DNA of 64,000 nt from Chrysaora quinquecirrha (taxonomy: Eukaryota; Cnidaria; Scyphozoa; Semaeostomeae; Pelagiidae). Each line of letters starts with the position of its first letter. The stretch's first letter is position 1. Of the stretch, positions 1 to 11,800 are shown piece after piece. The notes beneath the pieces were generated by a model. The model was given only the letters and a program-made list of their open reading frames with translations. It was not told where the DNA came from and did not search any database. The position numbers were made by a program, and so were the translations under genes. The DNA is taken from positions 4,467,905 through 4,531,904 of the forward strand of contig JACTAT010000052.1 of the NCBI GenBank assembly GCA_014526335.1, written 5' to 3'.

Positions 1-418
1 AACGATAATGCAGTTGTTTTCTTCCTTCTTGATCAAAATTAAGTCTGGCCTTCTAGCTTCAATTACATGATCGGTCTGGATGGTAAAGTCCCACAGTACC
101 TTGCAAGTATCATTTTCAACCACACTTTCTGGCTCATGGTTGTACCACTTCTCGCTTACATGTACCCCAAACTTCCTACATATGTCCCAGTGGATTCTTC
201 TCCCGACCCAATCATGTCTATTCTTGTATTCTTTCTGCGCCATTTTGCTGCATTCGCTGATGAGATGATTAATAGTTTCATCAACCTTACCGCAGATTCT
301 ACATCTACTGTCCTCCTGTGTTTTGTCGATTTTGGCTTTGATGAGGTTCGTCCTAATGGCTTGCTCTTGAGCTGCTAGGATGAGAGTCTCGGTCTCCCTC
401 TTGATGCCACTATTTTTC
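1..418 (-). mobile_element. LINE (non-LTR retrotransposon) ORF2 3' fragment, runs off the window
   Basis: Read on the minus strand from about 418 to 1, one frame stays open and reads a polypeptide with the signature KRETETLILAAQEQA, then a zinc-knuckle-like CRICGKVDETINHLISEC, then SEKWYNHEPESVVEN and DHVIEARRPDLILI. This order is typical of the region after the reverse transcriptase domain in LINE proteins common in cnidarian and other invertebrate genomes. The catalytic RT core is absent: it would lie upstream, where a TTA microsatellite begins. The protein continues past base 1. I see it as a 5'-truncated insertion. Family assignment is from motif recognition only. Confidence 0.75.
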
Positions 419-439
419 AACCATTTCCACCTTTCCAAC

Positions 440-440
<1 letters not shown>

Positions 441-516
<76 letters not shown>
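441..516. repeat. (ATT)n microsatellite
   Basis: About 25 uninterrupted copies of the trinucleotide ATT. It lies directly against the upstream edge of the LINE fragment. Confidence 0.95.
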
Positions 517-517
<1 letters not shown>

Positions 518-667
518 AAGACACTAATATCATTAGATACATGGTCAAAAAGTTAACAAAAAGATACAAAATATTAAAGTTACAACAACTTAACAAAAAA
601 GTAAATTAAACTAAAGCAAACAGTCCAATTAATCAATAATTGACAAGAGATAAAAAAACAATTGTTA

Positions 668-1126
668 TTATAATGAGAATATACTAGTAAAGATCACATT
701 TAGCCTATCTAAAGTTGTACGCTTAATGTAAATTTCATACACGAAGGCACTAAAATTTTCTAAAATTATTTCATTCTCATTTGTCATAAAATATATAAAC
801 TGTTGATCTGTAGAAGGGATAGTTGCAAAGTTTGGACAAAGTCGACAAAGGCTATGGATTTGGTTTGAGAAATTGTCTCTTTCAAAATTGTACTCATTAT
901 AAACTGAAATAAAGTGAATTTCATCTTCTACAATATTTTTGCAATATTTGCAGAATCCTTCATGTCTTTCAACAGGCGGTTTAGAGTGCCTACATTTTTC
1001 AATAGCTAGGCAGTGGTCACTTAATCTTAGCATGTACAGTATCCTTCTTTGTCTTCTATTGGGAATAAGGTTTAGATATTTTTCATAAGTTATTTGATTC
1101 TTATAGGATTTGCAGTCAAAGATCAT
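668..1126 (-). mobile_element. Second LINE ORF fragment (C-terminal zinc-binding segment)
   Basis: An open minus-strand frame of 152 codons carries RRQRRILYMLRLSDHCLAIE followed by FCKYCKNIVEDEIHFI. This is the 'leucine-rich stretch, then CxxC...DExHF' segment at the C-terminus of many non-LTR retrotransposon ORF2 proteins. It differs in sequence from the fragment at 1-418, so it is another element or subfamily. No RT active-site motif is present and no host function is proposed. It may be a truncated copy or the 3' end of one. Confidence 0.6.
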
Positions 1127-1127
1127 A

Positions 1128-1262
1128 AATCATGTATCATAAATCATAGATCATAAATCATAGATCATAAACCATAGATCATAGATCATCAATCATGTTG
1201 GATTTGTAGGATTTGAATCAAGGAACGGGGAACTAGGGAATGGGGAATCAAGGAACGTGGAA
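1128..1262. repeat. Short tandem repeats (ATCATAGATCATAA-like, then GGGGAATCAAGGAAC-like)
   Basis: Bases 1128-1196 hold about five imperfect copies of a 13-14 base unit reading ATCATAGATCATAA. Bases 1197-1262 hold purine-rich imperfect copies of GGAACGGGGAACTAG-type units. Nothing coding was found in either. Confidence 0.7.
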
Positions 1263-2330
1263 TCATGACGTCACATTTCCCTTTTATGCAGCTGTGAAAT
1301 TCTCTAAAAGGTAATTTTCTTGATTGCCAAAGCACAGACAAATCGAATTGCATCTACATGGTTCTTTTCGGATTTCCTTGAATATTGTCGACCTCATGAC
1401 GGCTAATGAAATTTGATTCTGTGACACAGAACAACAGAACCTTGTGACGACGCAATGGAGTTTTCTTAATTTCTTAGATGCTGTACCACCTTAACATAAA
1501 ATTGAATTAAACATCAAAATTAAGACGAGTTGGTAACACAGCAAGAGAGGTTACTGCGTCAAGAGGTCGCAAATAGGAGCACCGGAGGCGCGGAAGGGGA
1601 AACGCGCGGTGATCGAGTTTTCGCTCGAGCTTCAAATTGTTGAGGCTGGAAACAACGTCGTGGAGCGTAAGGTACTAATGTTAGGTTCTCCATATTTACA
1701 GCGTATTAGTTCTTGAAATTTCTTTGATTTTTATTGTTCTGATCAGAATGCTTGCGTGGACCACTAAAACTAATCAATATCAATTCTTTTCAAATACTTG
1801 CTGGAACTTCAGGCCTGGCCGGGGGGCTTCAGACAGGTACTTCTTCTTCAAAGGGGTGCCCTGAACCTTTAAAGGGGTTCGAAGCCCCTGAGCCTCCCAA
1901 ACTATTGCCTTTGAATTCAGCAATTATCAGCTGAAAATTGCCCTTCATTGCAATGGTCAAAGAGCCCAAATTTGAGAATCTCTATGCATAGAAAAAGAAC
2001 AGAGTATAATTTTTCGCTTTTTCCTTCAGGAATAAAATCAAAGTGTACTTCAAATTTACAAGCACAAGACTAACTACATCTAATCTAAAACCAACGGCAA
2101 CAATAAGACTTTGTACAACTATAAGTACACAACATCATTTCTAAACAGCTTCCATATATTTGATACCCCATTTCATCTTCACCCGGACACAGAATAGTAA
2201 CCCGGAGCTCTTTGTTGGTTAAAAATGTGGAGAAATCGAAATTCTACAGAATCGCCCTATAATGGAACTTGCGCATGTCAGCTATATCTATAAATCGATA
2301 CTGCCAAAAATTTACTGAATTTAGAAAACG
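1263..2330. other. Gene-free stretch between LINE remnant and inverted-repeat element
   Basis: I see no supportable gene here. Short open frames are present but lack codon structure, splice context or recognisable motifs. A locally GC-richer patch lies around 1555-1670. Confidence 0.4.
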
Positions 2331-2331
2331 G

Positions 2332-2755
2332 ATACCGTAAATCCTCGAAAAAGCCCCCCACCTTCGAATAAGCCCTCCCTCGAATAAACCCCCACCTAAG
2401 AATTCATTTTGGCAAAGAAGCCCTCCCCTCGAAAAAGCCCCCATGGGGAATTATCAGAAAGATTTGTGAATTTGCTTCTGTCGATAATGCATCTTTCAAC
2501 TAATTCATCAAATAACACTGAACAGGTTAGTCCTGACAGGTTTAACTATTAATTCAACCAATAATCACCCATTGGATGTTGGCAAACAGCTGATTCTGAT
2601 AAAAGAGTACCGATATTTCTCTCTGCTGTTCTTTCGATAACACACCAGAATAATTGAACTTTAAAGTAAGCCCTCCCCTCGAATAAGCCCCCACCGTAAA
2701 ATTCATTTTGAAAATAAGCCCCCAGGGCTTATTCCAGGATTTACGGTATTCAAGT
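2332..2755. mobile_element. MITE-like element with TACCGTAAATCC terminal inverted repeats (family F)
   Basis: The left edge reads TACCGTAAATCCTCGAAAAA and the right edge reads CAGGATTTACGGTA, its inverse. The subterminal regions repeat CTCGAATAAGCCCCCACC-like units on the left and again near 2668-2700, and the right end carries the inverse GGGGGCTTATTC. The element is about 420 bp with no coding capacity, as expected for a non-autonomous DNA transposon. A decayed relative lies at about 35330-35580. Confidence 0.65.
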
Positions 2756-2826
2756 TAGAGCTGTTTCAAAGCATACGCACAATATCAATATTGAATACCA
2801 AAAAAGGAAAGTATACATAAATACGG

Positions 2827-5800
2827 TCAGTGTCCGGCAAGATATTTCCTTCGCAAAACCTCCTTTCTGCCAAGAAGGTGTAATTTGTCAAAAGCTATTT
2901 GTTGTTCCAAGCAAGAAATTTCTTTCTTCTGTCGAGAAATTACTCGTTCCTGAGAAAGAAATGAAAATTTCACAAAAAAAGGAGACGAAAAAAGTCGACA
3001 ATGCATCAACACACAAACATTAACGCAGACATATCTACAATGCATTTAGAGTGTTTGAACGGCTGTGCTAAAGGACTATTTCACTGCCTGCTATCGTTTC
3101 ACCTCAACGACCTCCTCCCTCTTTAACAGCGTTGTCAACGAAAATTGTTTCGAAGTTGAATCATGTTTCTATAGATTAATTTAACTATAGATTGATTGTT
3201 TTATAGTTCAATGTGTTTCGTTGCCTAGGCCAAATTGCAAATATTTTGGAAACTTTTGTGGTCGGTGCCCGGGCTACAAATTCACCCCGGGTAATGCATG
3301 TGCAGTACAGTGGAGGGTGTGCAGTACAGTGGAGGATATTCAGTACAGTGGAGGGATATCATCAGTACGCTGAAGGGATATCATCAGTACGGTGGAGGAT
3401 ATTCAGTACAATGGAGGGATATCATCAGTACAGTGGAGAGATATCATCAGTACAGTGAAGGATATTCAGTACTGTGGGGGATATCATCAGTATAGTACAG
3501 TCAGTACTGAAAACCCTCCACCGTACTGATGATATCCTTCCACTGTACTGAATATCCTCCACTGTACTGCACATACATTCCCCGGGGTGAAATTTGTTAC
3601 AGGGCTCAAAATAAACAGGGGAGCTCTGGGATCTCCAAAAATGCTAAATAAATGAATGCTCCCTCCATTTGTTATAAGCCTGAGGGGGCCGGAATATTCC
3701 TACATTTAAAAAACATAGGGGCCCTATGGGCATGTTCGAAGAACGACTCTGGTTGAATATAGCTATTTCGGTCAAATGATGAAAGATGTTCATCGGTATG
3801 CACAACGATAACGATAATGATTATGATGATAATGGTGGTGGTTATGATGATGATGTTGATGAACACGATGATCATGATGCTGGTTGGTAGGGGTGATTGT
3901 GGTTGTATGGTGGGTATGGCGGTGGTGATAGAAGTGGTTGTGGTGCTGAAGGGGTGGTTGTGGTGGTTGTGATAGGGGTGATCGTGGTGATGGTTGTAGG
4001 GGTAGTTGTGGTGGTGGTGATAAGGGTGGTCGAGGTGATGGTTGTAGGGGTGGTTCCGGTGGTGGTGATAGGGGTGGTCGAGGTGATGGTTGTAGGGCTG
4101 GTTGTGGTGGTGGTAGCATTCCTTTAGATGTTGCATACCGTCAATGGTGGTGATAGTAATCATGATGATGATGATGATGATGATTATCATTATTATTATT
4201 ATTATGACGATTTTCATCGTGAGGATAATAATAATGATGATTTGTTTTGAAAACTGTTTTGAAATTGCCGCTCTTTGGCAAAACTCTTTGATAAATGCTG
4301 AGAATGCCTGAAATGTCATTTGCCAAAGCAAGGTGGCAATTTTCCAGTTCCATTTAGTAAACAAGGATGAGTCAGACATGACCCCAGATTGACAAAAGTG
4401 CTTGCAGGCCGAATTGTGAACAACCACTATGGAACAACTAACCGCAAATTGCGCATAAATGGCCGAGACAATGGCCCTAATGGCATTCTTGACAATGGCC
4501 CTATTGTTACACGTTTTCCATTGTTCAAGCGTTGGTTAGTTGGTGAGTGAGTGAGTGAGTGAGTGAGTGAGTGAGTGAGTGAGTGAGTGACATCCACCCC
4601 ACACCAATGTGTTCGAAGTTCTTCGAACACAAAGAGGGTAAGAAAGTTCCATGGGCCTAATGATGTTTATATTCCTTGTTCCAATTCTAACCAAACAAGA
4701 TGTCCTTTAAAGATTACAAAAATCAAGGAAGGTATGAGACATAAACAAAAACAAATCAGATAATATTCGTCACCTCTAATTTCGTGTATTTTTCAAGAAC
4801 TTCTTGTATCCAAGTTTTTCTTAACTCATCGATGTCTGTAGCATCGTTGTTTGGTTGTACGTTACCATTCGCCCCTTATTTGAATAATAAAACGTCTTAA
4901 ATTCAAAACAACAAACTTCATTAAGGGTGCAATTTAATTCCAAGGCCCTGGGGTATATGTAAGGGACTTGGCTAAAGAAATGAAGTGAGGACCAATCAGG
5001 AAAACCCTTTTGGGGAATATTGACCTTCATGGACATCCTGAGAACTTTTCAGGCCATTTCAGTGGTCGGAACGTTCCTGGCTTTAGAAATAATAGGCGAA
5101 AACGATACGCAGATTTATCGACCAATCACTCATAGTCTATCAAACAATCCAAAAACGATTGAAACGACTCTTACTTCTAACTGCAACACCTAAATGTTTA
5201 AGATTGATGAGCCGTGTCCCGTTACTGACAGAAACCCTTAAGAAACACCAGGCTGAAATTTGGATCAAAATTTCCAGCTATCCCCAATACCATCTGAGAT
5301 ACACACAAGCAAAGTTCACAGCAGTGTGAAGCCCTTGCCCGGAAACACAATTTAAACATGTTTTAACAAAAGTTCCACTCTCTGCAAACAGCATCTTCAG
5401 AAACAGCAACAACGGTTTATAAATATTGAATTGGATGGTCTAATGCTAAGTAGTTCCGAGCAACCTATCTATGTCAGATTTGCCTAAGCAGTGAATCATG
5501 GAATTAGTCTAGGGGGTGATAAGTTGCTGAAAAATCGTTTCAAAAAAAAAGAAACAGGCAAGTTGAAATCGAACAATGAAACTGTCGCAAAAGTTTATTA
5601 AAGCTAAATTCAAGCAGATGCTTACCAATTTGGCATACTGTTCAAGAGTTTGATACATAACTGCACTGCAAGCGCTGATTGGTTTCCTGTTGCTACTTGC
5701 ATGCTGTACTTTGTTCTCTACTCGAAGCAGTTCCTGCTCCATAGCAATATGCAACTTCTCCTAAAATTTAAATGGAAATTAGATGTCAGAGAAGAAAAGC

Positions 5801-8800
5801 TTTGACCAGAACAGTTGTTAAATTCTTCTAATAGTGTGAATATAATGGTGAAAAAATGAAGCAGTGGGCAAATACCAAGCAAGCAAGCAAGCAAGCAAGC
5901 AAGCCAGCCAGCCAGCCAGCAAGCAAGCAAGCAAGCAAGCAATCGTTATTTGCCAACACAGGTCAAGGGTTTTGACAGCTGTCTAGCTGATATGGACCTG
6001 CAGCTTATGCCCCCAGACTGATATTCTAGAACGAATACCATTGGTACTCATTTACCGACCTCAGAAGGATGGACAGTTGAGTTGATTGTATGCTTGTGGA
6101 AAGTGGTCCCAACGATACTCGAACCAACAACTGCACGATCGTGAGCCGAACGCCCTGATCATTCGGCCACACCACCACAACTAGCTCTGACCGTGCGCTA
6201 TGCTGACATGAACCTGGCTTAACAAACCAAAATAAACATACCAGTTCAAAGGCATGCTGCTGTTGCATTTCCTTCATCTCATCGACATTGTCATCATTCT
6301 GAAAAGATAAAATAGAAAATGTATATCTCAAACGATGCGGAATCTCACAATCTTGCCATCCGTATGAATCAATAGCGTATGTATTTTCGGAGGTATCCGC
6401 TAAACTTCATCTGAACCAAAAGTGCAGAAAGAATTATTGGAGTAGACAAAGAACTCTTACCTCCTGGGTATCCTCCGTGTCAAGCTGATACTTCCAAGTA
6501 AACATTGAAAATGAATGATAACTGGGGGGTATCTGCGGCTGCAATTTAGCGTGGCTGCGGAACAAAGCTTCACGCCAACGAGACGGAACATTTGGACTAG
6601 CAGAACGAGCCTGTTTTCCGTTTTTATCTGACATCCTATTGTCTTGTGAATCGCCGAGTTTGTTAGACGCGGCGTCTAAATTTGACGTTGCGTTGTCGTA
6701 ATCGTCCGCTTTAGCCGCTTGCGGAAGTTTTTCTTTGTTTACCGTTGAAGATTCTGCGGTTTCAGACTCCGAGGTTAGTCTTTGTTGCTCATTAGAAACC
6801 GATACAGAAGGTATGATTGGATGCAAGTCAATGTCCGCTACGACTCTTGGAACACCGCGCGGTTCTATATCTACCGTACGAGCACCGTTAGAACGGCTTC
6901 CTTTATCTGAACTGAACTGATTATTCCTATCAATTAATTCTTTGTCTTGTGTGGTGATTTCCTGACTCGTTCGTGAATCACCAACAACGTTAGTTGGTTT
7001 CTCTACCGACTGGTTTCGTTTGATTCGCTCGATTTCGTCAGCTAGTTCTTCTCCAATTCGATGATCATTAACGGGACGCTTTTCGACTGATTTTGCTGGG
7101 GAATCGTTAGAAACATCTGCCGCTGAGTCGACTACCTTTCCTTCATCGAGATCCGCTTTGCTGTTCGAGTCTACACTCTCTGCAGATTCACTTTCGCGTC
7201 CAGGTTTAAAACCACTGACAGGGTCTGCATGGTCTGTGTTAACAAGACCATCCTCTATATGACCGCACATGTCAGAACTATTCATTTTCTCAGCTATTTC
7301 CATGGACATATTAACTATATGCTTATCTTCCTCAGATAGCTCTGTTAGATATGTTCGCTTGACGTGTTGAATTTCTTGAATATTTTCAGACAAAGTAATT
7401 TGTTCTTGATCTTTGGCATAAGTGGAAACTGAAATATCGCCTGCTTTGTGCAAACGAACGCCCTCAGTTAGCATTTTCAGTGTTTCTTCGGGATGAGATA
7501 ATTCTTTTAGGTCAACATCTGATTCTTCAAATTTTGTTCCATGGAATGGGCCTAAATGCAAGTCGTGATCCATATCTGTGGCTAGTAAGTTCACATCTTG
7601 CTTGATGGTTTCTTCCTTGCCGTCGTTAGTTTCCTCCTTCTCATAAGTGCCTAACTTGGAGCTGTCTCCTGAAATCAACTTGTCTGTGCTAGTAGCAGTT
7701 TGATTAGCAGTGGCGTTAAAGGTATCATCAGAGGTATCTGCAGTTTTAACTGGCGACGACCCAACAACGGTTGCTGAGTTGTCCTTCTGACCAAGTACAA
7801 GTGACTCTCTTGTATCTGCTCGTAAAGCTTCTTTACCGAACTTGTCAAACAAGTTTGGCATGTAAGCGTCAGCTAAACTCTGCATTGAATCCTGATCTTC
7901 AACATTGTCAGAAGGACATTCTCCAACGATATCATTGCGTATAGTTTTAATAGAAGCTTTATTACTGTATATAGTTTCACGAGAAACTTCACAGACAGCT
8001 TCTTTTGAAATGCTTTCAGTTTCCTCAACATTCTGGAGCGAGTGCTTTTCACTCATATATACATTCAATTCAGGAGTGTCCATTGATGTTGCATCATTAG
8101 CTACGTTCAAACCCTCGTTAATACCAGACTTACTGCCAAAACTAGCATCGTATGTTGTTTCTGCATCCTCATTGTCATCAGTGAGTGGTTTGCTCTTCAC
8201 AGCAGATTTATCTTCATCATTTGAAAGTATCTCTGAAATTTTTTCAATTGAATCCTCGACTTTTACAATAGTCTCCAAAGTCCCTGCCCCAGTACTTTCA
8301 CGACAACCTTCTATGCTAGACAGAGCTTCCTTACAACTGACTGCCGGAGGGATCACTGGTAACGGTTTGTAACTGCAGGAGATGCCAAAATCTTCAGAAT
8401 CTGAGGAGCGTTCTTCCTCAGTTACTGGGACACTATCGTCGGCAGCTGTTTCTGATTTCGAAAGCTCTTCTCCAAATAAAACGTCTTTAGAATCACCGCA
8501 TACTTTATTTTGAGAATATTCTTCACTTAACTCATTTTGAGAATCTTCATCACGTAACTTATTCTCTTCCTCTTGCAACCGATCTTCCTTAGCGACATAC
8601 TCTGTCCTCGGAATTTCCTCCTTCTCTGCTGTCAACTCTTCCATATCTTCACGAGTTTTCGAACAGAAAACTGGAAGGTTCGATTCCGAATCAGAAATCG
8701 GTTCGTTTTCCCCCTTTACTTGTTCTTTATGAAGAGGCTCAAAATCCTTGATTTTGAATGCATTGTTGGTATCTTGCCCCAGTGCAGGAAAATCATTTGA

Positions 8801-11800
8801 AGTAGTTCCACTTCCTTCTCCTCCAGATTCGTAGAAAGCAGCCGCAGGACTCAGAACTGTTTCAGTTTTAATCACTGGATGTACAGGACTTGAAGAACCA
8901 GGGTCATTCATAATGTCATCAACCACAGACACCTGAGAATCCTTTTCATTTTCAAATTCTGAATGGCAAACTTGAGAATCAGCGGGTTCGAGAACTGAGG
9001 CATCACAAGGATCCTCACTGGGCTCGTCTTCACCAGATGAATAGCCTGAAATCGCTGCCAAAGCTCCTTTCTTTGTGTCCAAATTGTTTGTTGAATAGCA
9101 CACAGACGGAGGCATGTTATCAAGGTTACCCTTACATACAGACTCCTCGGATATTGTAGTGGTTTTGTTATCTTCAATAGACTGCCAATTTCTTTCAATT
9201 TCACTATTCTTAATCTCTAAGTCCTCTTCAATATTCAATTTCTTCAGTTCAACAGACTTCATTACACGCAGAGATAAATCGGAACTATACTCGGTGCCTT
9301 CTGAAATCCCACTGGAACCAGCCTCGACTGTATCTAACATTTTAACATCCGCCAATGGAACTAATTCATCGTCTTTTCTAACTGAAGACGAATGGTTTAT
9401 TTCAATACTATTTGAATTGTCAATGGTACAAAATTCCGTTGATGTTGGTAAGTCACTAATCTCCGCCGGTTTGTCTGGTGACTCACTAGCTTTCTTGTCA
9501 TCGGAAGAATTAATATCAGTCATTTGTTCCTGCTTTGCTAAAGGTGAGCATATTCTAGCTTCCTGGTTAGTCACATCGCTAGCAGGAACGGGTTTTGCTA
9601 GGCTACTACTACCACTTCCATCATTGAAAGACGCATCTGGCTTTGATTCCGCTTCAGGAGGAGCCCCAGTGTTGGAAAGCTGCTGTGGAACTTGATTCAG
9701 TCGCTGGTTGAAGATATTAACTCGAAACATATCATTTGTCATGCGTTCTTTGGGCAAATTCTCATCCTCATCGACATTTTCTGCATCCGATATGTCACTG
9801 ATATATGGGTTATCGTTGAAAGCACTAGAAGACTGTGCAGTGCATTCCTGTGTTGTAGTTTCATCCTTCTTGCAAATATTTACATCAATATCCTGGTCGC
9901 ACTCCTTTGTCTCCTTCGACACAACAAGATCTATGAGTCGTATATTATCATCAGGACTTTCTGTATCACTAGATATATTTTCAGAATTAATGACATCAAC
10001 TACAGTAGGCATTTTTGTTTCTTGCAGATTCTCAGAAACTTCATTACTTTCTCCAATAAGTCTTGTTTGCTTTTCAGAGCTTTCATGCAACGATAACTCC
10101 GATTCAGACACACGTTCACCCTTTTTCAGTTTCTTTATTGGCTTGTCAACGCCTTCACTTTCACTATCACGTCCTTTTCTCTTACCAGCAGTAACTCCAC
10201 TATCTTTAGAAACACTGTTACTAGTACGCTTAGCCTTCAGAGGCTTCAGTTTTCTATCAATGTCAGATTGCAACTTCTTTCCAAATTTATTTTTCTTTGC
10301 CAGTAAAATCTTCCCTGTCATCAGTTCCTCTCTAAAAAGAAAGGTGACTCCGAGAGTTCATGGCTGAATTTAATTGGACTAATTTTGTTTACTACTTTCT
10401 TTAGCTTTGTTTGATCGATGTTTTGTTTGTTGGGTTTAACAGTCTCTTCTTTCATGCTTTTATTTTTTTCTGGCGATTTCTTTTCCACTTTTCCATCGTT
10501 TTCGATTTTCCCCTTTTTATCACTTCTAATCAAGACTTTTTCCTGACCTTTTGCTTTTTTAGGATCTTCCTCTTCAAACAATGCATAATTTGGTAGTTTC
10601 TTTCTCTTCTTATGTTTCTCAGTATTAACTTTATTTCCTTCTTGTGTCAAATCATCAACTTTGTTCTTATCTCCAGATATCCCCTTTCTTTGGAATCACC
10701 TCCCTGACTCTCTTTAAAAATCCTCTTCTTTTTTAATGTAACATTATCATTATCATCACGTTTAGTGTCCACATTTTGCACTTCTTTAGCGTCCACCGTT
10801 TCCTTCCTACCCAGCTCCAAATCTTTCGGATCTTTCTTCAAAATATTAGACCTCAACATTTTCTTCTTCGTTTTCTTGTGCTCTTGAACTTTCAAAGTTT
10901 TCTCCTCGCTAGAACTATCCCTGTGTTTCTTAGGCCCAAGCTTTTCTATCTTCTTTCTATCATCGATAAATTCGCTCTGTCCAGAGCTTTCATCTTTCAT
11001 ATACGAACTTTGTTTTCCGTGAAACTTTGTGACAGTGTGACCAAGTACAGTCTGACTTGCGATAGTCTGCTCCTTTGATGTACTCTCTTCACTCAAAGTT
11101 GATGCTTTTCTAACTCCCGAAGCTTCTTCTCCTTTGCAAACCCGTCACGTATGACAGCCAAACTTTCATCTTCCTCATCGTCTGAAAGTATTCTTTTTGA
11201 AAATGAATTTGACGTACGCTTTTTCTTTCTGGGTGTGAAATCACCTTCATCGTCGTCATCATCATCTAAATTCTCGTCAACCAAACATTTTTCTGCTGTC
11301 CGAGATCCAGATTTCGATTTAGAGTCATCATCACTTGAATCTGTTACCGAATATGCATCTTTATTCAACTTTGTTATAAATTTTGGTTCTTGTTTGTTGT
11401 TATTGTCATTATCATTTTCAGTTTGTTTAGCATTTGTGTTGTTGTCTTTTTCTTTGGGTTTGTTTACATTATCTTCGCCATAATAATCGTCATCAGACGA
11501 CAACTCAGACATGCTACCAACAGAAAGGCCGAATTTTTCTGCAAAAAGAAACAAAATAAACATTAATATGAAATATGGTTACTATGGCTATACGCCTACA
11601 TCGAGCCTGCTTCAATTAAGTTTTAGTTTTACAGCTGTGCTGAGCTGATTAAAAACACATTTCACCTCCTGACTTTTTGAAGAACATTTTTGCCCAACAG
11701 GTAAGTGACCAACACCTGCATACGTTTCGCATGAATATACGATAAATTCTCGATTCAAGTCAGGCAAAGGCTTCGGCTTAGGGTCTTAAGAAAATATCTA

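Noticed and set aside
3672..4427. 251-codon minus frame rich in His and Pro
   Set aside because: Produced by the GGTGGT/GATGAT minisatellite; it lies in an intron and has no domain.
7905..10367. Long plus-strand open frames across the ANKRD11/12 exon
   Set aside because: They are antisense shadows of Ser/Glu-rich codons. The minus strand has the conserved family domains and matching splice sites.
10321..11096. Introns as the cause of the ANKRD11/12 frame changes
   Set aside because: The intervening frames keep the same Lys/Glu-rich composition up to each break and no donor/acceptor pair of the right phase is present; a single missing base explains each better.
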